Position numbers and translations under genes: made by a program. From Methylobacterium currus (GTDB lineage Bacteria; Pseudomonadota; Alphaproteobacteria; Rhizobiales; Beijerinckiaceae), in contig NZ_CP028844.1 of the NCBI RefSeq assembly GCF_003058325.1, positions 846,001 through 910,000 of the forward strand: DNA of 64,000 bases, written 5' to 3'. The notes beneath the pieces were generated by a model. It ran no database searches and had not been told where the DNA came from. It was given only the letters and a program-made list of their open reading frames with translations. Positions 24,775 to 33,154 of the stretch are shown piece after piece. The stretch's first letter is position 1. Every line of letters starts with the position of its first letter.

Positions 24775-25492
24775 GATCTCGGATATCCGCAAATCCTACG
24801 GCGCGCACCAAGTCCTGCACGACGTCTCGCTGACCATCGAGCCGCACGAGGTCGTGGCGCTGATCGGCAAGAGCGGATCCGGCAAGAGCACCTTGCTGCG
24901 CTGCATCAACGGCCTCGGCACGATCGATTCCGGCCGGGTGATCGTCGACGGCCTGTCGGCGACGGGATCGCGCGACGAGCTGCGCCGCCTGCGGATGACG
25001 GTCGGCATGGTGTTCCAGAGCTACAACCTCTTCCCGCACCTCACGGTCGGGCAGAACGTCACCCTGGCGCCGACCCTGGTGCTGAAGCGCAGCAAGGCCG
25101 CGGCCGCCGCCGCCGCCCGCGCGGCGCTCGCCCGCGTCGGCCTGTCGGACAAGTTCGACGCCCTGCCGGAGCAGCTCTCGGGCGGCCAGCAGCAGCGCGT
25201 CGCGATCGCCCGGGCCCTCGCGATGGAGCCGCGGGTGATGCTGTTCGACGAGGTGACCTCCGCGCTCGATCCGGAATGGACCCGCGAGGTGCTCAAGGTC
25301 ATGGCGGACCTCGCCTTCGGCGGCATGACGATGGTGCTGGTGACCCACGAGATGCAGTTCGCCCGGGAGGTCGCGACCCGGGTGGTGTTCATGCACCGCG
25401 GACGCGTCTGGGAGAGCGGCCCGCCGCAGGAGATCTTCGCGGCGCCGCGCACGCCGGAATTGCAGACCTTCCTGTCCGTCGAGCTGAAATGA
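24761..25492 (+). CDS. Amino-acid-type ABC transporter ATP-binding protein
   Basis: The 243-residue ATPase has all expected motifs: Walker A GKSGSGKSTLLR, Q-loop VFQSYNLFPHL, signature LSGGQQQRVAIARAL, Walker B VMLFDEVTSALDP and the switch histidine in VTHEMQFAREV. Sequence style is that of GlnQ/HisP. It energises import by the two upstream permeases and the downstream binding protein. Confidence 0.93.
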   Translation: MALVEISDIRKSYGAHQVLHDVSLTIEPHEVVALIGKSGSGKSTLLRCINGLGTIDSGRVIVDGLSATGSRDELRRLRMTVGMVFQSYNLFPHLTVGQNVTLAPTLVLKRSKAAAAAAARAALARVGLSDKFDALPEQLSGGQQQRVAIARALAMEPRVMLFDEVTSALDPEWTREVLKVMADLAFGGMTMVLVTHEMQFAREVATRVVFMHRGRVWESGPPQEIFAAPRTPELQTFLSVELK

Positions 25493-25503
25493 GGAGCCTT
25501 GGG

Positions 25504-26295
25504 ATGATGCGCAACGTGTGGAAGGCGGCCGGCGCGGCGGTGGCGCTGCTCGCTGTCTTGTCGGGGGCGGCCTCGGCCGGATCGCTCGACGACATCGTCA
25601 AGCGCGGCCGGATCAGGGTCGGCGTCTACGTCGACAATCCGCCGATCGGCTACACCGACGATGCCGGCAACCCGACCGGCGCCGACATCGACGTCGCCCG
25701 GCTGCTCGCGAAGGACCTGAAGGTCGAGCTCGACCTCGTGCCCGTCACGGCGCCCAACCGGGTGCCGTTCCTGCTCACCAACAAGGTCGACGTGGTGATG
25801 GCCTCGCTGGTGCCCTCGCCGGAGCGCGCGAAGACGATCAGCTTCTCCAATCCGTATGGCAGCCTGCCGATCGCCGTCTTCGCCCGGAAGGACACGGTGA
25901 TCCGGGAGCCCGCCGACCTCGCCGGCAAGCGGCTGTCCGTCGTCCGCGGCAGCGTCGCCGCCCAGGCGATCAAGGCGGTCGCGCCCAAGGGCGCCACGAT
26001 CGTCGAATACGACGACAACGCGACCACGATCACCGCCTTCGCGTCGGGCCAGACCGATGCCGTCGTCATCGCCAGCTCGACCGGGCAGATCCTCGCCAAG
26101 CAAGCCAACGGCACGCCGGTCGAAGCGAAGCTCACCGTCAAGAACGTCTATTACTCGATCGGCTTGCGGCGCGGTGATCCCGATCTCCTGCACTGGCTCA
26201 ACATCTTCATCTTCACGCATTCCGAAGACGGAGAATTGAACGCGATCTATAAAAATCGCTTTGGGCAGGAAATGAAGACATTTCCGGTTTTCTGA
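25504..26295 (+). CDS. Periplasmic substrate-binding protein of the amino-acid-type ABC importer (SBP family 3)
   Basis: The 263-residue protein has a clear signal peptide (KAAGAAVALLAVLSGAASA, cleavage near residue 26) followed by the family-3 pattern IRVGVYVDNPPIGYTDDAGNPTGADIDVARLLAKDL, then RVPFLLTNKVDVVMASL and ERAKTISFSNPY. The residues that normally clamp the amino-acid carboxylate are only partly recognisable, so the ligand may not be a standard amino acid. Start ATG 25504 follows GAGGAG. The 3' part is richer in A and T than the rest. Confidence 0.9.
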   Translation: MMRNVWKAAGAAVALLAVLSGAASAGSLDDIVKRGRIRVGVYVDNPPIGYTDDAGNPTGADIDVARLLAKDLKVELDLVPVTAPNRVPFLLTNKVDVVMASLVPSPERAKTISFSNPYGSLPIAVFARKDTVIREPADLAGKRLSVVRGSVAAQAIKAVAPKGATIVEYDDNATTITAFASGQTDAVVIASSTGQILAKQANGTPVEAKLTVKNVYYSIGLRRGDPDLLHWLNIFIFTHSEDGELNAIYKNRFGQEMKTFPVF

Positions 26296-26449
26296 GAAAA
26301 CATCCGAGCGGTGACCGATATCCGGCAGGGATTTTGCAGGATATCGTGGGAAGGGTTCAGGACATCGCAAGCCGCTGGCGGGAAGGTCCGACGGGGCCCC
26401 GGGAACGGATCGATCTCGCCCTGGAGCGGTTCGGGCGCCCCGGCCATGC

Positions 26450-26753
26450 GCGAGCAGCAGCCGGCCCGGCGACCCGTCTCACCCGCGTCCGGCTCGATCG
26501 CGGCGGCGCCCTCGCGGACGATCGCCTGCGCGCCGCCGGCCAGGCAGCGGCCTTCGTCAACCAGGGCCCGGCCGTCGACGACGACCTTTGCGATGTCGTC
26601 GCGGTTGGCGAGGGCGATGCGGGCGCGCAGGGGATCGTGCAGCGGCTGCAGGTGCGGACGCGTCATGTCCACGACGGCGAGGCCGGCGGTGGCGCCCACG
26701 GCCAGGACGCCGAGATCCGGGCGCCGGATCGCCTCCTGCCGCACGAGGCCGGT
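26450..26753 (-). pseudogene. Remnant of an amidohydrolase (chlorohydrolase / guanine-deaminase-like), C-terminal end only
   Basis: On the minus strand this piece reads RRPDLGVLAVGATAGLAVVDMTRP, then PLHDPLRARIALANRDDIAKVVVDGRALVDEGR. That is the standard C-terminal end of metal-dependent amidohydrolases, where the beta-sandwich closes after 'G.L..G..ADL.VVD'. No catalytic part (HxH, H, H, D) is present upstream in any frame. It lies directly after the importer operon and in opposite orientation. The catabolic region seems once to have had a deaminase or amidase gene that was lost or displaced. Confidence 0.6.
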
Positions 26754-26903
26754 CTGCCGGCCGCGGATGGTGCGCTCGGCACGGTCGCTCAGGCCGGTCA
26801 GGCCGCGCCCGGCGGGAGGCCCGCGCTCGGGCTGCGCGGCGAAGCCCGGGTCGCGCCTGGTCCCGCTCCGGCGCCACGCCGCGTCGGGCGAGCAGTGCCA
26901 GCG

Positions 26904-26917
26904 TTGCGGTGGATCAA
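26904..26917 (+). promoter_or_regulatory. FixK/FNR-type box upstream of the P-type ATPase gene
   Basis: TTGCGGTGGATCAA fits the FixK consensus TTG(A/C)-N6-(T/G)CAA and lies 67 bp before the proposed ATG. Comparable boxes lie at 31444, 36551, 37775 and 37805. Confidence 0.5.
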
Positions 26918-26930
26918 GGCAGAAATCCGC

Positions 26931-26953
26931 GGCGCCCGCAGAGTGCGGGCGCC
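26931..26953. repeat. Perfect hairpin in the leader region of the P-type ATPase gene
   Basis: GGCGCCCGCA-GAG-TGCGGGCGCC: a 10-bp GC-only stem with a 3-nt loop, 31 bp before the ATG. There is no T-run. It could be a terminator for the unit to the left, an attenuator, or an mRNA leader structure. Confidence 0.5.
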
Positions 26954-26983
26954 GGCCGTGCAGGGCCGGAGCGGAGCCGGCCG

Positions 26984-29632
26984 ATGGTGGAAGACGTGCG
27001 ATCACCGCGAGCGAAGCGGAACGCTGCGCCGATGGTCACCGCCGGGCGCCGCGCTTCCGAGGCCCGCGAACCCGGTCGATCGGGCGATCGACCAGCGTTC
27101 TGGACCGGCACGCCGGAGGCGCTGTGTGCCCGCCTCGCCTGCGGCCCGGACGGCCTGACCGGTGCGGAGGCGGCCCGCCGCCTCGCGCGCCACGGGCCGA
27201 ACCGCGACGCGAAGGCCCGGGTCGACGGCGCCGCGCGGGCGGTGTTGCGCCGGTTGAGCGAGCCCCTCGCCCTCATCCTGATCGCCGCCGGCCTCGTCAC
27301 GATCGTCACCGGCGACTGGGCCGGCGGGGCGATCATCATCGCGATCCTGACGCTTTCGATCGGCCTCGACACGATCCAGGAAGGCCAGGCCCTGCGCACG
27401 GCCGAGGCCCTGCGGCAGAGCGTGGCGCTCAAGGCCGAGGTCCGGCGCGACGGCGCCTATCACGTCGTGCCGGTCGAGGACCTGGTTCCCGGCGACGTGA
27501 TCCGGGTGCGGGCGGGCGACATCGTGCCGGCGGACGCCCTGGTGCTGGCGAGCTTCGGCTTCACCGCGGCGGAGGCCGCGCTCACCGGCGAGCCCTATCC
27601 GGTCGAGAAGCGCCCGGGGCTTGTCGCTGCGGCGAGCCCGGCCGAGGCCACGAACGCGCTGTTTCGCGGCGCCGTGGCGCAGAGCGGCGAGGCGGTCGCC
27701 CTCGTGGCCGCGACCGGCCGGGACACGGTGTTCGGCGCGGCGGCCGCGTCGCTGGCGGCGGAGGCGGCCCCGTCGCCGTTCCAGCGCGACCTGCGCGACC
27801 TCGGCCTCGTGATCGCGCGCCTGACCTTCGTCCTGGTCCTCGGCGTCGTCGCGCTGCGCGTCGCCTTCGGGCGGCCGGCGATCGACTCCCTCCTCTTCGC
27901 CGTGGCGCTGGCAGTCGGCCTCACGCCCGAATTGCTGCCGATGATCACCACCGTGACCCTCGCCCGGGGGGCGCTGCGGATGGCGCGGCGCAAGGTCATC
28001 GTGAAGCGCCTCGCCGGCATCCATGATCTCGGCGCGATGACGGTCCTGTGCACCGACAAGACCGGTACCCTGACCTCGGCCGAGATCACCCTGGCGCAGA
28101 GCCTCGACCCGGCCGGCCGCGCCGCGGCGCGGCCGGCCCGGCTCGGCGCCGTGGCGGCGCTGCTCGGCGGCGATCGCGGGCCGCTCGACGCCGCCCTGGC
28201 GGAGGCGAGCCCCGGGGCCGCGGCCGGCTGGCGGCTGGTCCGCCAGCGCCCCTTCGACTACGCGCAGCGCACCGGCTCGGTGCTGGCGGAGGGGCCGGAG
28301 GGCCCCACGCTGATCGTCAAGGGCGCGCCCGAGGCCGTGCTCGCCGGCTGCACCGCCCGGCGGGACGGGGACGGGGTCGTCGCCCTGGGAGCGGGCGAGC
28401 GCGAGGCGGCCCTGGCGCGGGTGCGCGCCCTGGCGGGCGAGGGCCTGCGCAGCATCGCGGTGGCGTCGCGGCCGGACGCGGGATCGGCCGAGGCCGGCGA
28501 GTCGGATCTCGTCCTCGAAGGGACCTGCGCCTTCGCCGATCCGCCCAAGGCCGGAGCGGCCGCGGCGCTCGCCGCGCTTGCCGCGGCGGGCGTGCGGGTC
28601 AAGATCCTGTCGGGCGACGATCCGGTCGTGGTGCGGCGCCTCGCCGGGCTCGTCGCACTCCCCGCCGGCCCGGTCCTGTCGGGGCCGGAGGTCGCGGCGT
28701 TGAGCGACGAGGCGCTGGCCGTGCAGGCGCGCCGGGTCGACGCCTATGGACGGCTCAGCCCCGACCAGAAGGTCCGCATCGTGAAGGCGCTCCAGGCGGG
28801 CGGCGAGGTCGTCGGGTTCCTGGGCGACGGGATCAACGACGCGCCCGGCCTGCGGCACGCGGATGTGAGCCTGTCGGTCGCCGGCGCCAGCGGCGTCGCG
28901 CAGGCGGCGGCCGACATGATCCTGCTCGCCCCGGACCTCGCGGTCGCGGCCGACGGCGTCGCCGAGGGGCGGCGCACCTCGGCCAACATCCTCAAGTACA
29001 TCCGCATGGGGGCGAGCTCGAATTTCGGCAACATGCTGTCGATGGCGCTCGCGGCGGCCGTGCTGCCGTTCCTGCCGATGCTGCCGATGCAGATCCTGCT
29101 CAACAATCTGCTCTACGACCTCTCGGAGCTGGGGATCCCGTTCGACCGGGTGCGGCCGGAGGCGACGGCGCAGCCGCAGGCCTGGGACCGGCAGGCGCTC
29201 TTGCGCTTCGCCGGCGTGATGGGGCCGCTCTCCTCGCTGTTCGACCTCCTGACCTTCGGCGTGCTGCTCCTCGGGTTCGGAGCGGGCCCGGAGGTCTTCC
29301 GCACCGCGTGGTTCCTGGAATCGATGGCGACTCAGATCCTCGTGATCGTCGTCATCCGCACGCGGGGGCGGCCCTGGCGCGACCGGCCGGGCACCGCCCT
29401 CGCGGTCTCCTCCCTGGCGGCCCTGGCGGTGGCGCTGGCGCTGCCCTTCACGCCCCTCGGGGACTGGCTCGGCTTCGCGATGCCGGCCCCCGGCATCCTG
29501 ATCGCCGTCGCGACGATCACGGCTCTCTATCTCGTGGCGGCCGAGGCGGTGAAGCCCTGGGCGATGGGCGAACGGCGCCGGCCGCTCGCGACGCCCGAGG
29601 GCCGCACAATCCGGACGGGAATGGAGGGATGA
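26984..29632 (+). CDS. P-type cation ATPase, MgtA-like (P3B type)
   Basis: This is an 882-residue ion pump. The actuator loop is TGEPYPVEK, the phosphorylation site is VLCTDKTGTLTS, and the hinge motif is GDGINDAPGL. VGLTPELLPMITTVTLARGALRMARRKVIVKRL and LYDLSELGIPFDRV are characteristic of Mg-importing MgtA/MgtB pumps. Ten hydrophobic helices are expected, four of them after the hinge. ATG 27032 is an alternative start, 16 residues shorter. The stop overlaps the kinase gene by ATGA. Location in a block with FixK-type boxes suggests expression at low oxygen, when this family may help membrane energy or Mg balance (inference). Confidence 0.88.
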   Translation: MVEDVRSPRAKRNAAPMVTAGRRASEAREPGRSGDRPAFWTGTPEALCARLACGPDGLTGAEAARRLARHGPNRDAKARVDGAARAVLRRLSEPLALILIAAGLVTIVTGDWAGGAIIIAILTLSIGLDTIQEGQALRTAEALRQSVALKAEVRRDGAYHVVPVEDLVPGDVIRVRAGDIVPADALVLASFGFTAAEAALTGEPYPVEKRPGLVAAASPAEATNALFRGAVAQSGEAVALVAATGRDTVFGAAAASLAAEAAPSPFQRDLRDLGLVIARLTFVLVLGVVALRVAFGRPAIDSLLFAVALAVGLTPELLPMITTVTLARGALRMARRKVIVKRLAGIHDLGAMTVLCTDKTGTLTSAEITLAQSLDPAGRAAARPARLGAVAALLGGDRGPLDAALAEASPGAAAGWRLVRQRPFDYAQRTGSVLAEGPEGPTLIVKGAPEAVLAGCTARRDGDGVVALGAGEREAALARVRALAGEGLRSIAVASRPDAGSAEAGESDLVLEGTCAFADPPKAGAAAALAALAAAGVRVKILSGDDPVVVRRLAGLVALPAGPVLSGPEVAALSDEALAVQARRVDAYGRLSPDQKVRIVKALQAGGEVVGFLGDGINDAPGLRHADVSLSVAGASGVAQAAADMILLAPDLAVAADGVAEGRRTSANILKYIRMGASSNFGNMLSMALAAAVLPFLPMLPMQILLNNLLYDLSELGIPFDRVRPEATAQPQAWDRQALLRFAGVMGPLSSLFDLLTFGVLLLGFGAGPEVFRTAWFLESMATQILVIVVIRTRGRPWRDRPGTALAVSSLAALAVALALPFTPLGDWLGFAMPAPGILIAVATITALYLVAAEAVKPWAMGERRRPLATPEGRTIRTGMEG

Positions 29633-31272
29633 CGGCGGTGAGCACGCAAACCGGCACCCTGGTCGAGCCTCCGGTCGAGCCCGGCTCCGAGATCCCGGCC
29701 TTCCTGACGCGCCTTCTGGCCGAGGAGGGGCCGGTCGAACGGATCGACACGCATGTCTCGACCGTTCTCCTGGCCGGCGACCGGGTCCTGAAGCTCAAGC
29801 GGGCGGTGCGCTTTCCCTATCTCGACTTCTCGACCCCAGAGCGCCGGCTCGCCGCCTGCGCGGCCGAACTCGCCGTCAACCGCCGCACGGCGCCCGGCCT
29901 CTATCGCGGCGTGCACCGGATCACCCGCACCCCGGATGGCGGTCTGGCCCTCGACGGGGACGGCCCCCTCGTCGATGCCGCGGTAGCGATGCGGCGCTTC
30001 CCCGCCGAGAACCTGTTCGACCGTATGGCCGGCGACGGGCGCCTCACCCCGGCGCTGGTGACCGACCTCGCCGGGCGCCTCGCGGCGTTCCACGCCAAGG
30101 CAGAGGTGAGCCGCCAGGCGGGCGGGGCGGCGGCGATGGCCGACCTCGTCACGCTCAACGACCGCAGCCTGCGGACCTGCGGTCTCCTCCAGGACCGGGA
30201 GGTGGACGGGCTGACGGACAGGTTGCGGGCGCGGCTCGCCCGCCACGCCGACCGGCTCGACGCGCGGCGCCGGGAGGGAAGGGTCCGGCGCTGCCACGGC
30301 GACCTGACGCTCCGCAACATCTGCCTGTTCGAGGGCGTGCCGACGCCGTTCGACGCCCTCGAATTCGACGAGCGCCTCGCCACGATCGACGTGCTCTACG
30401 ACCTCGCCTTCGTGCTGATGGACCTGTGGCACCGCGGCCGGCCCGATCTCGCCAACCGGCTGTTCAACCGCTACCTCGACGCGACCGGCGAGGCGCCCGA
30501 TGCCGGGCTGATGCCGTTCCTGATGGCGATGCGCGCCGTGATCCGCGCCCATGTGACGGCGAGCCAAATCACGGCCGGTCAAATCACGGCCGCCCAAGCC
30601 ACGGCGGGGGATGAGGCGGCGGTCCGCGAGGCGCGGGACTACCTCGCCCTGGCGCGGGACCTGCTCGTCGACCGACCGTCCCGCCTCGTGGCGATCGGGG
30701 GCCTGAGCGGGTCCGGCAAGTCGACGCTCGCGGCCGCCCTGGCGCCCCGGCTCGGTGCACCCCCGGGCGCCCGGATCGTCGGCAGCGACCGCACCCGCAA
30801 GCGCCTGCACGGGGTCGTGCCCCTGACGCGCCTGCCGCCGGGCGCCTATGCGGCCGCCGTCTCGGAGCAGGTCTACGCGGCGATGCGGGACGAGGCCGCC
30901 CGGGTCCTGGCGGGCGGGGCGTCGGTGGTGCTCGACGCGGTGTTCGACCGCCCGGCCGAGCGGGAGGCTGTCGAAGGCCTCGCGGCCTCGTGCGGCGTGG
31001 CGGTCCAGGGCCTGTGGTTGCAGGCGCCGCTCGCCACGTTGACGGAGCGGGTCGTCACCCGGCGCGGCGACCCGTCCGACGCCACGCCCGCCATCCTGGC
31101 CGCCCAGGCGCGGCGGGATTGCGGGAGCATCGCCTGGCACCGGCTCGATGCGGGGCTCGCCCCGGAGAGGCTGGCGAACGAGGCGCTGTGGGTCGGGACC
31201 CCGGCTGCGGCCCGCGAGGCCGGGGAGGGGAAGCCCACCGCGGCGTCGGTCCTCGATCCCGCATTGGCGTGA
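29629..31272 (+). CDS. Fused aminoglycoside-phosphotransferase-like and AAA/P-loop kinase protein
   Basis: This 547-residue two-domain protein has an APH-like N-terminal half (about 30-330): LKLKRAVRFPYLDFSTPERR holds the conserved lysine, and RCHGDLTLRNICLFEG plus ALEFDERLATIDVLYDLAFVLMDL hold the catalytic HGD and metal-binding aspartate motifs. The C-terminal half (about 355-540) is a P-loop kinase with Walker A GGLSGSGKSTLAAAL and DAVFDRPAEREAVEGL. The linker holds a small repeat (SQITAGQITAAQATAG). Substrate is unknown; such fusions occur beside acetate kinase and stress genes in proteobacteria. It is coupled to the ATPase gene upstream. Confidence 0.85.
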   Translation: MTAVSTQTGTLVEPPVEPGSEIPAFLTRLLAEEGPVERIDTHVSTVLLAGDRVLKLKRAVRFPYLDFSTPERRLAACAAELAVNRRTAPGLYRGVHRITRTPDGGLALDGDGPLVDAAVAMRRFPAENLFDRMAGDGRLTPALVTDLAGRLAAFHAKAEVSRQAGGAAAMADLVTLNDRSLRTCGLLQDREVDGLTDRLRARLARHADRLDARRREGRVRRCHGDLTLRNICLFEGVPTPFDALEFDERLATIDVLYDLAFVLMDLWHRGRPDLANRLFNRYLDATGEAPDAGLMPFLMAMRAVIRAHVTASQITAGQITAAQATAGDEAAVREARDYLALARDLLVDRPSRLVAIGGLSGSGKSTLAAALAPRLGAPPGARIVGSDRTRKRLHGVVPLTRLPPGAYAAAVSEQVYAAMRDEAARVLAGGASVVLDAVFDRPAEREAVEGLAASCGVAVQGLWLQAPLATLTERVVTRRGDPSDATPAILAAQARRDCGSIAWHRLDAGLAPERLANEALWVGTPAAAREAGEGKPTAASVLDPALA

Positions 31273-31443
31273 AAGGGTTCCGCCGCGCTCGGTCCGAAAT
31301 CCGGTCGGCTCGCCGCCCGAACCGCCGCAGCGAGTGGAAGCCGGAGCATTCCCGGCCTACGCGCACGTCGTCACGGCGGGCGAGACCGTGCACGGGCGGT
31401 CCGCCTGACAGAGGAAGAGGCTCGTCCCCTTCTGACGCTCGGG

Positions 31444-31457
31444 TTGATCCTGATCAA
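31444..31457. promoter_or_regulatory. Perfect FNR/FixK box
   Basis: TTGATCCTGATCAA is an exact match to the FNR/FixK palindrome TTGATNNNNATCAA. It lies in the region between the fused kinase gene and the end of ackA. The only plus-strand frame near it is a possible 49-residue peptide at 31638. Confidence 0.7.
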
Positions 31458-31637
31458 TGCCGTCCAAAACGATCGGACCAGCCTGAAGCCGGCTATCTGT
31501 TTCGACGATCACAATTGCCATGAATCGGGCAGGCGATCCGTCGTCTGCAGGGTGCATCCATGCCACCTGCCGGCGGTGATCCACCCATTCCGGACGTTCC
31601 AGTCCCGAAGCTATGCTACACCCTCGTCATTCTCAGC

Positions 31638-31787
31638 ATGACCGGGAATCTGCTTGACATACAAACAATATTTGCATCAGATAACGAAGAGGCGATCATT
31701 CTGAGTAAGATGCTGACAGGTAACAACGCCTTCGAGCTGTGGTTGGGGGTTCAGCGCGTCATGTATTTTACGGGCACGATGCATTGA
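31638..31787 (+). CDS. Possible small protein, unknown
   Basis: A 49-residue frame with a protein-like composition (LLDIQTIFASDNEEAIILSK, then NNAFELWLGVQRVMYF). It begins at ATG 31638, about 180 bp after a perfect FNR/FixK box, in a stretch with lower GC than its neighbours. No ribosome site is obvious and no family is recognised. The rest of 31273-31960 holds nothing else that I can support. Confidence 0.3.
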   Translation: MTGNLLDIQTIFASDNEEAIILSKMLTGNNAFELWLGVQRVMYFTGTMH

Positions 31788-31960
31788 ACGGCCGAAGACA
31801 GGAAGGGTGGAGGCCCACCTGCACTGTCGGCGGCGGACGGGAAGCCGTCATGGCGCGTTCGGGTCATGGTCGATGAGCCTCCGCCGAGGACCGGCAGCGG
31901 CCTCCGCATCGTGCAAGAGCCGACCGGCCAGGCGTCCGGAGTGGTGCGGCCGTCCCGTCC

Positions 31961-33154
31961 TCAGCCCCGGCTGACGGCCTCGGCGAGGCATCGCACCACG
32001 GCCCGGGCAATCGGCAGTTCCTCGTTCGCCGGCACGACATAGACCGCCACGCGCGATCCGACCCGGCTGATGCAGGTGTCACCCCTGTCGTTGCGGGCCG
32101 GATCGAGCGCGACGCCGAACACCGCGAGTCCGGCCGCGATCGCCGCCCGGATCCGCGGCGCGTGCTCGCCGATGCCCGCCGTGAACACCAGGGCGTCGAG
32201 CCCGCCGAGCGCCGCCACGAGGGAGCCGGCCTCCCGCACCGCCCGGTAGACGAAGAGGTCGAGGGCTTCCGCCGCCCGCGGATCGTCGGAATCCTGCAGC
32301 ACCCGCACGTCGTCGCTGATGCCTGAGACGCCGAGCAGTCCCGAACGGGCGTTGAGGAGGTCGGCCACCGCGTCGGGCGACAAGCCCCGCTCGCGGATCA
32401 GGTGGAGCACGAGGCCGGGATCGACGGAGCCCGAGCGGGTGCCCATCATCAGCCCGTCGAGGGCCGTGAGGCCCATGGTCGAGGCGACGCTGCGCCGGTT
32501 GCGCAGGGCGCAGAGGCTGGCGCCGTGGCCGAGATGGGCGACGATCACGCGGCCGTCGGCCCGGGGCCCCGCCACCTCCGGCAGGACCGAGGCCACGTGC
32601 TCGTAGGACAGGCCGTGGAAGCCGTAGCGCAGGAGACCCTCGTCGCCGAGCGCCCGCGGGATCGGGAAGAGCTGGGCGAGGCGCGGCTGGGTGCGGTGGA
32701 AGGCGGTGTCGAAGCACGCGATCTGGGGCAGGCCGGGCCAGGCCTCCGCCACTGCCCGGATGCCCGCAAGGTTGAGGGGCTGGTGGGCCGGGGCGAGGGG
32801 CACCAGCTGCTCAAGGCGGGCCAGAACCTCGTCGTCGACCCGCAAAGGCGCCGAGAAGTCGCGCCCGCCATGGACGACCCGGTGGCCCGCCGCCCGCACG
32901 ACGAGGCCCGGCACGCGCCGGAGCGCGCCGAGGAGCCAGGCGACGGCGCCGGCATGGTCGCAACCCGGCGCGGGCGGGTCGGCCCCGGCGAGGGCCAGCG
33001 GGCCGGAGGTCTCGAGCTTGACGGCGCCGCCGAGACCGGAGATCCCGCCGCGGCACAGGGGCGCGAGCGTCCCCGCCGCGGCGAGGGCGAATTTCAGGCT
33101 CGAGGAGCCGGCATTGATCGCCAGGATCGCGTCGGTCGGGTGCGGGCCGGTCAT
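31961..33154 (-). CDS. ackA: Acetate kinase
   Basis: The 397-residue kinase converts acetyl phosphate and ADP to acetate and ATP. It begins with AILAINAGSSSLKFAL, continues with GHRVVHGGRDF, the active-site block ACFDTAFHRTQP, YGFHGLSYEHV, VAHLGHGASLCA and the C-terminal FTAGIGEHAPRIR, all family signatures. The start overlaps the end of the phosphotransacetylase gene as ATGA. Together they give substrate-level ATP formation from acetyl-CoA, useful when respiration is limited. Confidence 0.95.
   Translation of the reverse strand: MTGPHPTDAILAINAGSSSLKFALAAAGTLAPLCRGGISGLGGAVKLETSGPLALAGADPPAPGCDHAGAVAWLLGALRRVPGLVVRAAGHRVVHGGRDFSAPLRVDDEVLARLEQLVPLAPAHQPLNLAGIRAVAEAWPGLPQIACFDTAFHRTQPRLAQLFPIPRALGDEGLLRYGFHGLSYEHVASVLPEVAGPRADGRVIVAHLGHGASLCALRNRRSVASTMGLTALDGLMMGTRSGSVDPGLVLHLIRERGLSPDAVADLLNARSGLLGVSGISDDVRVLQDSDDPRAAEALDLFVYRAVREAGSLVAALGGLDALVFTAGIGEHAPRIRAAIAAGLAVFGVALDPARNDRGDTCISRVGSRVAVYVVPANEELPIARAVVRCLAEAVSRG

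Noticed and set aside
29629..31272. An aminoglycoside resistance gene
   Set aside because: The APH-like motifs are shared with many metabolic kinases, and the protein is fused to a P-loop kinase in a stress/acetate block.
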